Origin: Lachnospiraceae bacterium
Lineage (GTDB): Bacteria; Bacillota; Clostridia; Lachnospirales; Lachnospiraceae
Assembly (NCBI GenBank): GCA_024685315.1
Contig: JAIKVW010000041.1
Coordinates: 31,533-95,532, forward strand
DNA: 64,000 bases
Reading direction: 5' to 3'
Shown here: positions 1 to 7,432 of the stretch, piece by piece
Numbering within the stretch: position 1 is the stretch's first letter
Layout: each line of letters begins with the position of its first letter
The notes under the pieces: model-generated
The model's input: only the letters and a program-made list of their open reading frames with translations
Told to the model about the DNA's origin: nothing
The model's database searches: none
Made by a program: the position numbers and the translations under genes

Positions 1-311
1 TGAAAAAAGCCGGATTGATCGATGTTAAACGCGGGGTTGGAGGGGCGTACCTTATGCGCAGTACAGAAGAGATCACAGTCTGGGACATTTACCAGGCCGT
101 AGACCCGTACGGGCTCGAGAAGATCATGGGGATACATCCGAATCCTTCCGACACTTGTCCGATCGGCAAACGCATAGAAAGGGTCCTTGAGCCGTCCTAT
201 ACAAAAATCGAAGAGTCGGTAATGCTGTCTATGCAGCAGCTCAGACTTTCGGATTTTGTTGAAACTTTTCGGGAAATGCGAAGGAAAGAAAGGGAGGAAA
301 GAAGAACATGA
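1..311 (+). CDS. Rrf2-family transcriptional regulator, 3' part only
   Basis: The reading frame is open from the window edge, so the gene begins upstream. The visible part starts inside the winged helix-turn-helix with KKAGLIDVKRGVGGAYL, the typical Rrf2 wing (glycine-rich, then a Y/L pair). It continues with a dimerisation helix (EEITVWDIYQAVDP). The family has three conserved Cys for an Fe-S cluster; only one Cys (DTCPIG) is visible here, so this member may not be a cluster sensor. The last residues are a charged helix. Its stop overlaps the next start as ATGA, so it is co-transcribed and translationally coupled with the flavin reductase downstream, which it may control. Family call is firm, target is inference. 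Confidence 0.8.
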   Translation, partial: KKAGLIDVKRGVGGAYLMRSTEEITVWDIYQAVDPYGLEKIMGIHPNPSDTCPIGKRIERVLEPSYTKIEESVMLSMQQLRLSDFVETFREMRRKEREERRT

Positions 312-1366
312 ACAGGGCATTTGAGAAGTGCCGGCTCGGGAATGAGGTATATGAGAACCATATCGTGCGTTCTGCGACGTATTGGCCGCTCGGGAATCCT
401 GACGGAACGGTATCGGAGGCACAGATCGCACTGGGGAGAGAACTGGCAGAAAATCATGTGGGCCTGATCATCACCGGAATGGTTACGGTCTCAGAAGAAG
501 GAAGATACTCAGCCATACAGAACAGGCTTTATGATGACCGCTTTATCGAAGGACATAAAAAACTTACGGATGCGGTCCGTCAGGCGGGCGGAAAGATCGT
601 TTGCCAGATCAATCACTGCGGGGCTGCAAGTGATTGCGGGCGAAGGCTAAGTCCATCCGGTATCCCTTACCCGCAAACGCGAAATGCCCCCGCGGTCGAG
701 ATGTCTGCAGATGATGTAAAGCGTATCACGGGGGAGTTTGCAAATGCTGCCGTACGGGCGAAAGAGTCAGGCTACGACGGAGTTCAGATCCACTGTGCGC
801 ATGGATATCTGCTGTCTCAGTTCATCAACCCGCTGTTTAACAAAAGAACGGATGAATACGGCGTGGATGGAACAGGACGCTTCCGCTTTGCGAAAGAGGT
901 CCTGGAAGCCGTTATTGCTGCTGTGGGAGAGGACTATCAGGTTTCTGTGAAGATCAATTCCAATATTGAGGAAAACGACGAAGCTTATCTGCCGGATTTC
1001 CTGATGATGTGCAAAGAAATGAAGAAGCTTGGGGTTGCTTTTGCAGAGATCTCAGGCTGCAATTTCACACCGCTTGGCAGAGCTGGGAAAAACAATTATT
1101 ACCTGGAAAGAGCAGCCCTGGCACGCAGAGAAGCAGATATTCCGATCGTGCTTGTGGGCGGAGTGCGTTCTCCGGAGGATATGGAAAAAGCTCTGGACAG
1201 CGGCATTGATATGATTTCGATGTGCAGGCCGTTCTTGTGTGAGCCTGATTTGGTAACGAAGCTGATGGGAGGGCAGGATAAGCCGAAATGTGTCAGCTGT
1301 TCCAAGTGTTTCGTATTGGCGTTTAAATATACCCCGGGCGGACCGAAGTGTATCCAGCATCCATAG
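308..1366 (+). CDS. Old-yellow-enzyme family NADH:flavin oxidoreductase, short form
   Basis: This 352-residue protein is an FMN-binding TIM barrel of the old yellow enzyme / 2,4-dienoyl-CoA reductase group. Visible signatures are the QINHCG strand, the HCAHGYLLSQFINP motif with the substrate-binding His pair and the NKRTDEYG loop that follows. The C-terminus holds CVSCSKC plus a later Cys, matching the 4Fe-4S ligands of the long dienoyl-CoA/enoate reductases. It stops there, so the FAD/NADPH domain of those roughly 650-residue enzymes is missing and electrons must come from another protein. It probably reduces an activated C=C bond; the substrate is unknown. Start is the ATG of an ATGA overlap with the Rrf2 gene. 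Confidence 0.85.
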   Translation: MNRAFEKCRLGNEVYENHIVRSATYWPLGNPDGTVSEAQIALGRELAENHVGLIITGMVTVSEEGRYSAIQNRLYDDRFIEGHKKLTDAVRQAGGKIVCQINHCGAASDCGRRLSPSGIPYPQTRNAPAVEMSADDVKRITGEFANAAVRAKESGYDGVQIHCAHGYLLSQFINPLFNKRTDEYGVDGTGRFRFAKEVLEAVIAAVGEDYQVSVKINSNIEENDEAYLPDFLMMCKEMKKLGVAFAEISGCNFTPLGRAGKNNYYLERAALARREADIPIVLVGGVRSPEDMEKALDSGIDMISMCRPFLCEPDLVTKLMGGQDKPKCVSCSKCFVLAFKYTPGGPKCIQHP

Positions 1367-1447
1367 CGCCCTTGTACGGAAAACAGATAGAATACGGGCT
1401 TGTTCAAAAAGCGTATAGCTACAGCGGTGATATCCGCATGAAAGCTG

Positions 1448-1493
1448 TAAAAAAGAAAAGTCCCCGGAACCTCTGAAATCAAGGATCTGGGGA
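1448..1493 (-). terminator. Terminator-like hairpin after tRNA-Leu
   Basis: On the minus strand a TCCCC/GGGGA-based stem (with an ATCC/GGTT extension) is followed by a T-rich run ending in TTTTTTAC. It lies just downstream of tRNA-Leu and is the likely end of that transcript. Confidence 0.5.
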
Positions 1494-1506
1494 TCTTTCA
1501 AACGCG

Positions 1507-1590
1507 TGCAGTTGGCGGGACTTGAACCCGCATGAGTGTAACCTCACTAGAACCTGAATCTAGCGCGTCTGCCAATTCCGCCACAACTGC
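1507..1590 (-). tRNA. tRNA-Leu (CAG)
   Basis: The minus strand folds as a class II tRNA. The 7-bp acceptor stem is GCAGTTG/CAACTGC and the anticodon arm is CTAGA-TTCAGGT-TCTAG, giving anticodon CAG. A variable arm and the T arm GCGGGTTCAAGTCCCGC follow. The gene is 84 nt including the discriminator base; CCA is not encoded. Confidence 0.96.
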
Positions 1591-1600
1591 GTGCTCAGAT

Positions 1601-1629
1601 ATAATATCAAAATTCTTTTCGGAATGCAA
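1601..1629 (-). promoter_or_regulatory. Sigma-A promoter of tRNA-Leu
   Basis: Reading the minus strand, TTGCAT and TATTAT are separated by 17 bp, about 10 bp upstream of the tRNA 5' end. Confidence 0.7.
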
Positions 1630-1643
1630 GGAAAAAATGAATT

Positions 1644-1706
1644 ATATGCAAGCTTAATGACCAATTTTTCGGCTTTGAGGCGGGGTGCTGAACAATTTTC
1701 AAATTG
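1644..1706. repeat. Dispersed intergenic element, copy C (right half)
   Basis: The segment GCAAGCTTAATG...CGGCTTTGAGG..GGGGTGCTGAA is a close match (about three quarters identical by eye) to the right half of the element at 35167-35331. Only this half is present here. It lies between tRNA-Leu and the sirtuin gene. Confidence 0.6.
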
Positions 1707-1802
1707 ATATCCTTACCCGGCTGTGATATTCTCAAAGTACAGATATTAGTACAATTTGAGCAGATTTAAGACATGTACTGTCCGGGCAGGGAGGGCCATG
1801 AT

Positions 1803-2555
1803 ATGCCGGAAATCAATGATCTCAGTATTGCGAAGCTTAAAGAATGGATAAAAGAGTCGGACAATATCGTTTTTTTCGGCGGCGCGGGAGTGTCGACCGA
1901 GAGCGGGATACCCGATTTCAGGAGCGAGAACGGTATCTACAATACCGTGCACAAATATAAAGTGCGCCCGGAGGAGATCCTCTCGCATTCGTTTTTCATG
2001 AGGGATCCGGAGACCTTCTATGATTTCTACAGGTCCACGCTTGTAGCCGAGGGGGTGCAGCCGAACGCTGCCCACAAGGCGCTTGCGAAGCTTGAAGAAA
2101 TTGGTAAGCTTAAAGCCCTGATCACCCAGAATATCGACGGCCTGCACCAAGCAGCAGGCTCAAAAAGAATATACGAGCTCCACGGGACCATGGCCCGCAA
2201 TTACTGCATGAAGTGCGGGGCAGAGTACGATATGGACTTCATGATAAAGTCTGCTGATCCGGTCCCGCGCTGCACGAAGTGCGGAGGGATCATTAAGCCT
2301 GACGTTGTGCTCTACGAGGAGCCGCTCGACGGCGAGGTCATCGAAGGCGCGGTCGAGGCGATCGTGAACGCCGACGTGCTGATTATCGGCGGGACTTCGC
2401 TCAACGTCTACCCTGCGGCAGGATTTATCAGCTATTACGAGGGGCACAAGATGGTGCTCATCAACAGGGACGCGACGCCCTATGACGACAGGTGCGACCT
2501 GCTTATCCGCGACAGCATAGGAAAAGTCCTCGGCATGGTGACCGAGGACCTGTAA
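1803..2555 (+). CDS. cobB: NAD-dependent protein deacylase (sirtuin, Sir2 family)
   Basis: This is a 250-residue class of bacterial sirtuin that removes acyl groups from lysines using NAD+. Visible features are the NAD-binding GAGVSTESGIPDFRS (about residues 27-41), TQNID (108-112), the catalytic His in ELHGT (127) and a zinc ribbon with Cys 135/138 and 157/160. The length is normal for the family. I chose the ATG at 1803 because GGGAGG lies about 8 bp upstream; an in-frame ATG at 1773 has no ribosome-binding site. It seems monocistronic. Acyl preference (acetyl or succinyl) cannot be judged with confidence. Confidence 0.93.
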   Translation: MPEINDLSIAKLKEWIKESDNIVFFGGAGVSTESGIPDFRSENGIYNTVHKYKVRPEEILSHSFFMRDPETFYDFYRSTLVAEGVQPNAAHKALAKLEEIGKLKALITQNIDGLHQAAGSKRIYELHGTMARNYCMKCGAEYDMDFMIKSADPVPRCTKCGGIIKPDVVLYEEPLDGEVIEGAVEAIVNADVLIIGGTSLNVYPAAGFISYYEGHKMVLINRDATPYDDRCDLLIRDSIGKVLGMVTEDL

Positions 2556-2609
2556 GTCAAATATTGGGAGCTCATTTTCCGCGGCTGATCCCGCATGAAG
2601 AGCAGGTTT

Positions 2610-3449
2610 TCAGTAGCTGATCTCTTCAGCCTGAAGCGCCTCTTCGGGGATCTCGATCGTGTCAACGGTATTATAGCCGTTCACCACGATGGTGATGTCC
2701 ATTTTGGAGAAGGTGATTTCTACGCCATCCTGCGTAATGACGAAAGGCTCGGTAAGAGCCACGCTGCAGGAGGTGAGCTCATAAGCGCCCTTCTGGCCGG
2801 AGACGGGGGAGAACAGCATATCCATAGTGTAAGCCATGGATCCCATTTCTATGCCCATATCGGACATCATGGTCGAGATCTCAGAGTTTTCAGAGAAAAG
2901 TTCATTAAACTGCTCGCCGCTGACGGCGCCTGTGACAGTGCAGGTGCCGTCTTCATTTTCCGTAAAGGTGTATTCTTCGGGCGAAACGGTTATAAAATCA
3001 TAATTATTGACTCCGGAATAGCCCTGAAGGGAGCTGACGTCAAGGGAGGCCTTGACCCAGCCGCTTTCTTCTTCGCCCATAATAATATTGGAATAGCTTA
3101 CATAACTGTCTCCATCTTTGGCTGCGTAGCTGTCCAGAGTATAGGCCTGTTCTGAGCCGAGCGAGGATACTTTCATGTCCCCTAAGATGTGCGCGACCTC
3201 AGGGTCCTGGGTCTCCTGGATATCGCAGTCCATCAAAATGGAGGCATCGACCGTTATTCCCATCTGGCTTGCTTCCATGTTGCAGTCCAGGACCATGTCC
3301 ATATCCTGAGACGCAGCGGCATTGCTTCTCTCCTGTGCGGAAGTGATTACGCTTTCAAGGGTCGGGGCTGTCTCTTTGCTGCAGCCCGAGACAAGGGTAA
3401 GCGCCATGGCTGCGCCCAGCAGGAGAGCTGGTATTCTAAGCTTTTTCAT
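2610..3449 (-). CDS. Secreted lipoprotein, DUF6612-like, function unknown
   Basis: The 279-residue protein has a lipoprotein signal: MKKLRIP, a hydrophobic stretch, and the lipobox LVSGC, with Cys at about residue 23. The rest is a mostly beta, acidic extracellular domain rich in short strands, with a central segment starting LDCNMEASQ and a C-terminal VVNGYNTVDTIEIPEEAL. The layout resembles LolA/LppX-like lipid-binding lipoproteins of Gram-positives, but that is only an impression. AAGGAGGAAATGA directly precedes the ATG at 3449; the longer upstream frame lacks a site. It lies just downstream of the sortase gene on the same strand (42-bp gap) and so may be co-transcribed with it. Confidence 0.75.
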   Translation of the reverse strand: MKKLRIPALLLGAAMALTLVSGCSKETAPTLESVITSAQERSNAAASQDMDMVLDCNMEASQMGITVDASILMDCDIQETQDPEVAHILGDMKVSSLGSEQAYTLDSYAAKDGDSYVSYSNIIMGEEESGWVKASLDVSSLQGYSGVNNYDFITVSPEEYTFTENEDGTCTVTGAVSGEQFNELFSENSEISTMMSDMGIEMGSMAYTMDMLFSPVSGQKGAYELTSCSVALTEPFVITQDGVEITFSKMDITIVVNGYNTVDTIEIPEEALQAEEISY

Positions 3450-3498
3450 TTCATTTCCTCCTTGTAAATAAAGTGCATAGTCCACATTTTCATTATAC

Positions 3499-4392
3499 TC
3501 AGTAACCGGTCCTTTTTGCAAGCAGTACGAGCCGTCCGTCCTCGGTGTGGTAACTGCAGGTGGAGAGCGTCAGGAACTCATCTCCGAAATCCGGCTCGTT
3601 GTCTTCGTCATAGTATGAAGCCAGCTCTTTCACGCCTGCCAGGTAGGCTTCAAGCTCCTCCGGGCTCCCGGCCTGAATAAAGTCCAGATAGTGGAAATGA
3701 TCCGTATCCTCTTCTTCGTAGATCTGTGAAAGAAATACCGCAAATATGATATAGCTGCCGGGACGGTCGGGGGTGTCGAAGCGCACATTGTGGTGCTCCC
3801 GCACATAATCGTCCTCGTTGTCATAGAAGAGCCCGAAGCTCCCGAACATGGTGCCGCTGCTCATGCGGTGCCCGTAAATTATGGTGTTGGTGCCGATGTT
3901 CCCCGGATCCATGCTGCAGCGGGAATCTATGAAGAGTGTTCCGGAAAGAGAGTATGACCCGTCGAAGGCCCTGTGAAGGTAGTACTGAGGATCATCCGGG
4001 GTGTACATAACCGGGTAGTCTACATTTGTGCCTTCGATCGTGAGCCATCCCGCAAAGTCCGGGTTAAGTTCTGTGAGGCTTCCGTATTTTGCCCGCATGG
4101 CCGCGCGTAGCTTCTCTTCAAGGTCCAGGGCGGCAAAGGGATCTCCTGAAGATATGTCTTCAGAGGAGGATTCTCCCTGGCTGTCTTGATATTCCATGAT
4201 TTCGGATCCATCAATAAGTTCTTTCAGCTGCTGAACTTCTGACTCGCTTTTCCCGATGTTGTACGCGTAAATACCCAGCCTGATGCAGCTGTACGCGAGC
4301 AAGGCAAAAGCCAGAATTATCAGCGCTTTCCTCGCAAATTCCAGCTTCCGGCCTTTACCTGTGCCGGTCAGTTCTTTTCTGCGTTTTCCCAT
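3499..4392 (-). CDS. srtB: Class B sortase
   Basis: A membrane-anchored cysteine transpeptidase of 297 residues. It has a basic N-terminus, one membrane segment (about residues 18-38), an acidic linker, then the sortase beta barrel. The catalytic residues are visible: His in IIYGHRM, Cys in TLSTCSYH and Arg in LLAKRTGY. The insertion between the last strands (EEDTDHFHYLDFI) is typical of class B. The start at 4392 has GGAGG about 10 bp upstream. Sortase B enzymes attach NPQTN/NPKTN-like proteins to the cell wall; no candidate substrate with such a tail is visible in this window, so it may act on proteins encoded elsewhere. Confidence 0.92.
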   Translation of the reverse strand: MGKRRKELTGTGKGRKLEFARKALIILAFALLAYSCIRLGIYAYNIGKSESEVQQLKELIDGSEIMEYQDSQGESSSEDISSGDPFAALDLEEKLRAAMRAKYGSLTELNPDFAGWLTIEGTNVDYPVMYTPDDPQYYLHRAFDGSYSLSGTLFIDSRCSMDPGNIGTNTIIYGHRMSSGTMFGSFGLFYDNEDDYVREHHNVRFDTPDRPGSYIIFAVFLSQIYEEEDTDHFHYLDFIQAGSPEELEAYLAGVKELASYYDEDNEPDFGDEFLTLSTCSYHTEDGRLVLLAKRTGY

Positions 4393-4741
4393 AAAAAATG
4401 CGCCTCCGATCTCCATATAATTTTTAATGGTCATTTATCGGGCGCATTTATATCCGGACGGGTCCGGTCCTTATTCTGAAGGCCTGCCCGGCAGCAGGGC
4501 CTTATTTATTACTGGAGAAACCGGAAGTTTCTCCATGCAGTAACAGTATAACACATTTATACTATTGAAAATATGCGGAAATGCGGTGTAATAGCAATAC
4601 AAAAACTGCGGATCTGAAGGTTTTAGAGAAAAGCAAACTTGATTGTTAATTACATCACAAAATTGCATGTTAAAAACCATTGTGCTATTATGTACATAAA
4701 TATGTAGTCAGTTAACTGATACTACCAAGGAGGAAAATAAG
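4393..4741. other. Intergenic region with hairpins, no gene
   Basis: No convincing gene. It separates the divergent sortase and ackA genes. It holds a hairpin AAGGCC/GGCCTT followed by a T-rich stretch (4479-4510), a 9-bp perfect hairpin TGGAGAAAC/GTTTCTCCA (4513-4535) flanked by matching TTACTG and CAGTAA, and the ackA promoter. A small minus-strand frame here has no ribosome-binding site. Confidence 0.6.
4663..4691 (+). promoter_or_regulatory. ackA promoter
   Basis: TTGCAT (4663-4668) and TATTAT (4686-4691) are separated by exactly 17 bp. The AAGGAGG site of ackA follows about 35 bp downstream. Confidence 0.75.
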
Positions 4742-5947
4742 ATGAAGGTACTAGTTATTAACTGCGGCAGTTCTTCCCTTAAGTTCCAGCTCATGGACAT
4801 GGAGACTGAATCCGTAGAAGCAAAGGGGCTTTGTGAGAGAATCGGAAGCGAAGGCAGCCGCATTGTCTACACGCCCGTCAAGAAACCCGAGTTTGGCAAG
4901 ATCACCATCGAGAGCCCGATGCCTACTCATAAGGAAGCGATCCAGATCGTTATCGACTGCCTTACCAACGCTGAGCACGGCGTGGTTGGATCTCTTTCCG
5001 AGATCGACGCTGTCGGCCACCGCGTAGTGCATGGCGGAGAGAAGTATGTTGATTCCGTACTTATTGACGACAGCGTTATCGCTGCTGTTCAGGAGTGCGC
5101 AGAGTTCAGCCCTCTTCACAACCCCGCAAACATCATCGGCATCAATGTATGCCGCGAGCTGATGCCCGGAGTACCTGAGGTCGCAGTTTTCGATACCGCT
5201 TTCCATCAGACAATGCCCAGAAAAGCCTTCATCTATGGCCTTCCTATGAAAGCATATACCGAGTACGGGATCAGGAGATACGGCTTCCACGGAACTTCCC
5301 ACAAGTTCATCGCAAGGCAGACCGCCCAGTTCATCGGCCGTCCCGCTGAAGAGCTCAAGATCATTTCCTGCCACCTTGGAAACGGCGCCAGCATCTGCGC
5401 TATCAACGGCGGCAAGAGCGTTGACACCAGCATGGGCCTTACCCCTCTTGCAGGTCTTGTAATGGGGACCCGTTCCGGTGATATCGATCCTGCTATCCTT
5501 GAATTCTACGGCAGGAAAGAGGGCCTCGATGTCAGCCAGGTTACCGAAGTCCTGAACAAGAAGTCAGGCGTATTCGGAATCTCCGGCGGCAAGAGCGATT
5601 TCCGTGACCTTGAAGAGGGATTCTATGCAGGCGATCCCGGATGCGTTGACGCTATCGAGATCTTCTGCTACAACGTTGCAAAGACTGTCGGCGCATACGC
5701 TGCAGCTATGAACGGCGTTGACGTTATCACCTTTACCGCAGGTATCGGCGAGAACAGCGCATTCGTACGCGGCAAGGTCTGCGAGTATTTCGGATACCTC
5801 GGTATCAAGATCGACGAGGCAGCTAACAAGGAGAGAGGAGAGCACGTCATCTCCACTCCGGATTCCAAGGTGACCGTATGCGTCATCCCTACCGATGAGG
5901 AGCTCATGATCGCAAGAGATACCAAGGCTCTTGCAGAGGCACAGTAA
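4742..5947 (+). CDS. ackA: Acetate kinase
   Basis: A 401-residue ASKHA-fold kinase that interconverts acetyl phosphate + ADP and acetate + ATP, the main ATP-yielding step of acetate fermentation. Signatures seen: VLVINCGSSSLKF at the N-terminus, RRYGFHGTSHKF in the middle and GLTPLAGLVMGTRSGDIDP. Length is normal. AAGGAGG precedes the ATG by about 7 bp. Phosphotransacetylase (pta), often adjacent, is not beside it; the gene has its own promoter and terminator and is monocistronic. The codon choice is more biased than in its neighbours, consistent with high expression. Confidence 0.98.
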   Translation: MKVLVINCGSSSLKFQLMDMETESVEAKGLCERIGSEGSRIVYTPVKKPEFGKITIESPMPTHKEAIQIVIDCLTNAEHGVVGSLSEIDAVGHRVVHGGEKYVDSVLIDDSVIAAVQECAEFSPLHNPANIIGINVCRELMPGVPEVAVFDTAFHQTMPRKAFIYGLPMKAYTEYGIRRYGFHGTSHKFIARQTAQFIGRPAEELKIISCHLGNGASICAINGGKSVDTSMGLTPLAGLVMGTRSGDIDPAILEFYGRKEGLDVSQVTEVLNKKSGVFGISGGKSDFRDLEEGFYAGDPGCVDAIEIFCYNVAKTVGAYAAAMNGVDVITFTAGIGENSAFVRGKVCEYFGYLGIKIDEAANKERGEHVISTPDSKVTVCVIPTDEELMIARDTKALAEAQ

Positions 5948-5959
5948 AATATTTTTTCA

Positions 5960-5996
5960 CCCTCCGGCCTCAGGGCCGGAGGGAGTATTTTTTTAC
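5960..5996 (+). terminator. Rho-independent terminator of ackA
   Basis: Perfect 10-bp stem CCCTCCGGCC/GGCCGGAGGG with a TCAG loop, followed by AGTATTTTTTTA. Confidence 0.92.
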
Positions 5997-6030
5997 CCGA
6001 AGGGCGCTTGTTGCAGAGAGGCGGAAGTTA

Positions 6031-7332
6031 ATGATAGGCAAGAGGAATAAAAAGCCTGCGGAAAATAAGGAAGGGAACGATGCGGTTCTCCTCAGCAGGC
6101 CGAAGATAATAGCGGGAGATGAGGTTTCCGATTACAGGATGATCGTATCGGTGATCTTTCTTCTGATGTTCGGCCTTATCATGATCTACAGCGCCAGCAG
6201 CGCATCCTCCGGATTGTCGCCGGTCTTCAGGCAGCTCCTGTTCATTGGCATTGGAATGTTCGGCATGTTCGTCGCATCCAGAGTAAATTATCACTGGCTG
6301 GTCCGGCATGCCTGGCCGATATTCGTGCTGGCATTCCTCTCGGTATTCCTGGTAAGGGTCCCGGGACTCAGCTACACGAGCCACGGCGCCAGCCGCTGGA
6401 TCGAGATATTCGGTTTTACCATCCAGCCCGCCGAGTTTTTGAAGCCCGGCATCATCCTTCTGATGTCGTACATCCTCGTGAAGGAAGGCGCCAAACTCAA
6501 AAAGGTCCTCGTGACGATAAAGGTCATGATACCCGCGGTGATCTCTGCGGGAGTGGTTCTGATAATCACATCGAACCTCAGTACCGCTATCATTATTTTC
6601 GGAATAGCGGCGATCATGCTTTTTGTTGCCTTCCCCGGGAGGAAGGTATGGGCCTGGATCGGAGTTATCCTTCTGGCCGTTATCATAGCCGCCTACGCCT
6701 ACTTCAACCTGGTGCTGAAGCCCGCTGACGAGCAGAATACCATCGTCTCCGAGCAGTCGCTTACCGAGGAAGAGCAGGAGGAGCTTGAGATCGGCTACCG
6801 TACCAAGCGAATTCTTGCATGGATCTATCCGGAGAAATATTCGGACGAATCCCTTCAGACCAGGTATTCGATGTACGCGATCGGCTACGGGGGAGTTTTC
6901 GGGAGAGGTCTTGGAAACGGAACGGTCAAATACGTCCTTCCTGAGCCGACGAATGACTTCATATTCGCGGTAATTGCGGAGGAGCTTGGGATAGCCGGGT
7001 GCCTCGCGGTCATGGTGCTTTTCATTTACCAGATCTGGAGGATCATCGAGGTGGCGCGGCACGCCCCGGACAGGATAGGGTGCTTCGTTGCCGCGGGCGT
7101 AGGGATACATATCTCCCTGCAGGCGATATTCAATATCGGCGTGGCAATGAACGTGTTCCCGAATACCGGAATAAGTCTTCCCTACATCAGCGCCGGAGGC
7201 TCGGCCCTGATCCTGCAGCTGGCCGAGGTCGGAATGGTGCTCAACGTGAGCCGCCAGATCCACGGCAAGAGGATCACGGTATCGCATCCGGAAGTCGCAG
7301 ATATAATCCCTGAAGAGGAAATGGCGAACTAA
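6031..7332 (+). CDS. ftsW: FtsW/RodA/SpoVE-family peptidoglycan glycosyltransferase
   Basis: A 433-residue SEDS protein with about ten membrane segments. SEDS proteins polymerise lipid II into glycan strands with a partner class B penicillin-binding protein. Visible family features: YSASSASS in the first membrane segment, GASRWI and QPAEFLKP in the second loop, then GRGLGNGTVKYVLPEPTNDFIFAVIAEELG and the NTGISLPYISAGGSA block near the end. The extracytoplasmic loop (about residues 225-270) is acidic. GGCGGAAG lies before the ATG. The order of motifs fits FtsW better than RodA, but the symbol is a best guess; no partner PBP gene is adjacent. Confidence 0.88.
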   Translation: MIGKRNKKPAENKEGNDAVLLSRPKIIAGDEVSDYRMIVSVIFLLMFGLIMIYSASSASSGLSPVFRQLLFIGIGMFGMFVASRVNYHWLVRHAWPIFVLAFLSVFLVRVPGLSYTSHGASRWIEIFGFTIQPAEFLKPGIILLMSYILVKEGAKLKKVLVTIKVMIPAVISAGVVLIITSNLSTAIIIFGIAAIMLFVAFPGRKVWAWIGVILLAVIIAAYAYFNLVLKPADEQNTIVSEQSLTEEEQEELEIGYRTKRILAWIYPEKYSDESLQTRYSMYAIGYGGVFGRGLGNGTVKYVLPEPTNDFIFAVIAEELGIAGCLAVMVLFIYQIWRIIEVARHAPDRIGCFVAAGVGIHISLQAIFNIGVAMNVFPNTGISLPYISAGGSALILQLAEVGMVLNVSRQIHGKRITVSHPEVADIIPEEEMAN

Positions 7333-7369
7333 ACTGACCTGCCGGAAAAGCTATCCGGCCAGACATTAT

Positions 7370-7410
7370 AAAAAGGACTCCCTGCTTATTTAGCAAGGAG
7401 CCCTTTTTTG
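7370..7410. terminator. Bidirectional terminator between convergent genes
   Basis: A long stem (AAAAAGGACTCCCTGC paired with GCAAGGAGCCCTTTTTT, two mismatches) sits between the ends of the ftsW-like gene and the convergent lipoprotein gene. The A-run on one side and T-run on the other would let it serve both strands. Confidence 0.8.
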
Positions 7411-7432
7411 TTAAAGACGCTGGTTCCGGCCT

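Noticed and set aside
4471..4680. 69-codon minus-strand frame upstream of ackA
   Set aside because: No Shine-Dalgarno, and it overlaps the ackA promoter and two hairpins.
6028..7287. 419-codon minus-strand frame opposite the ftsW-like gene
   Set aside because: Its charged composition (many His, Asp, Arg) is typical of the antisense of membrane-protein codons; no start signal.
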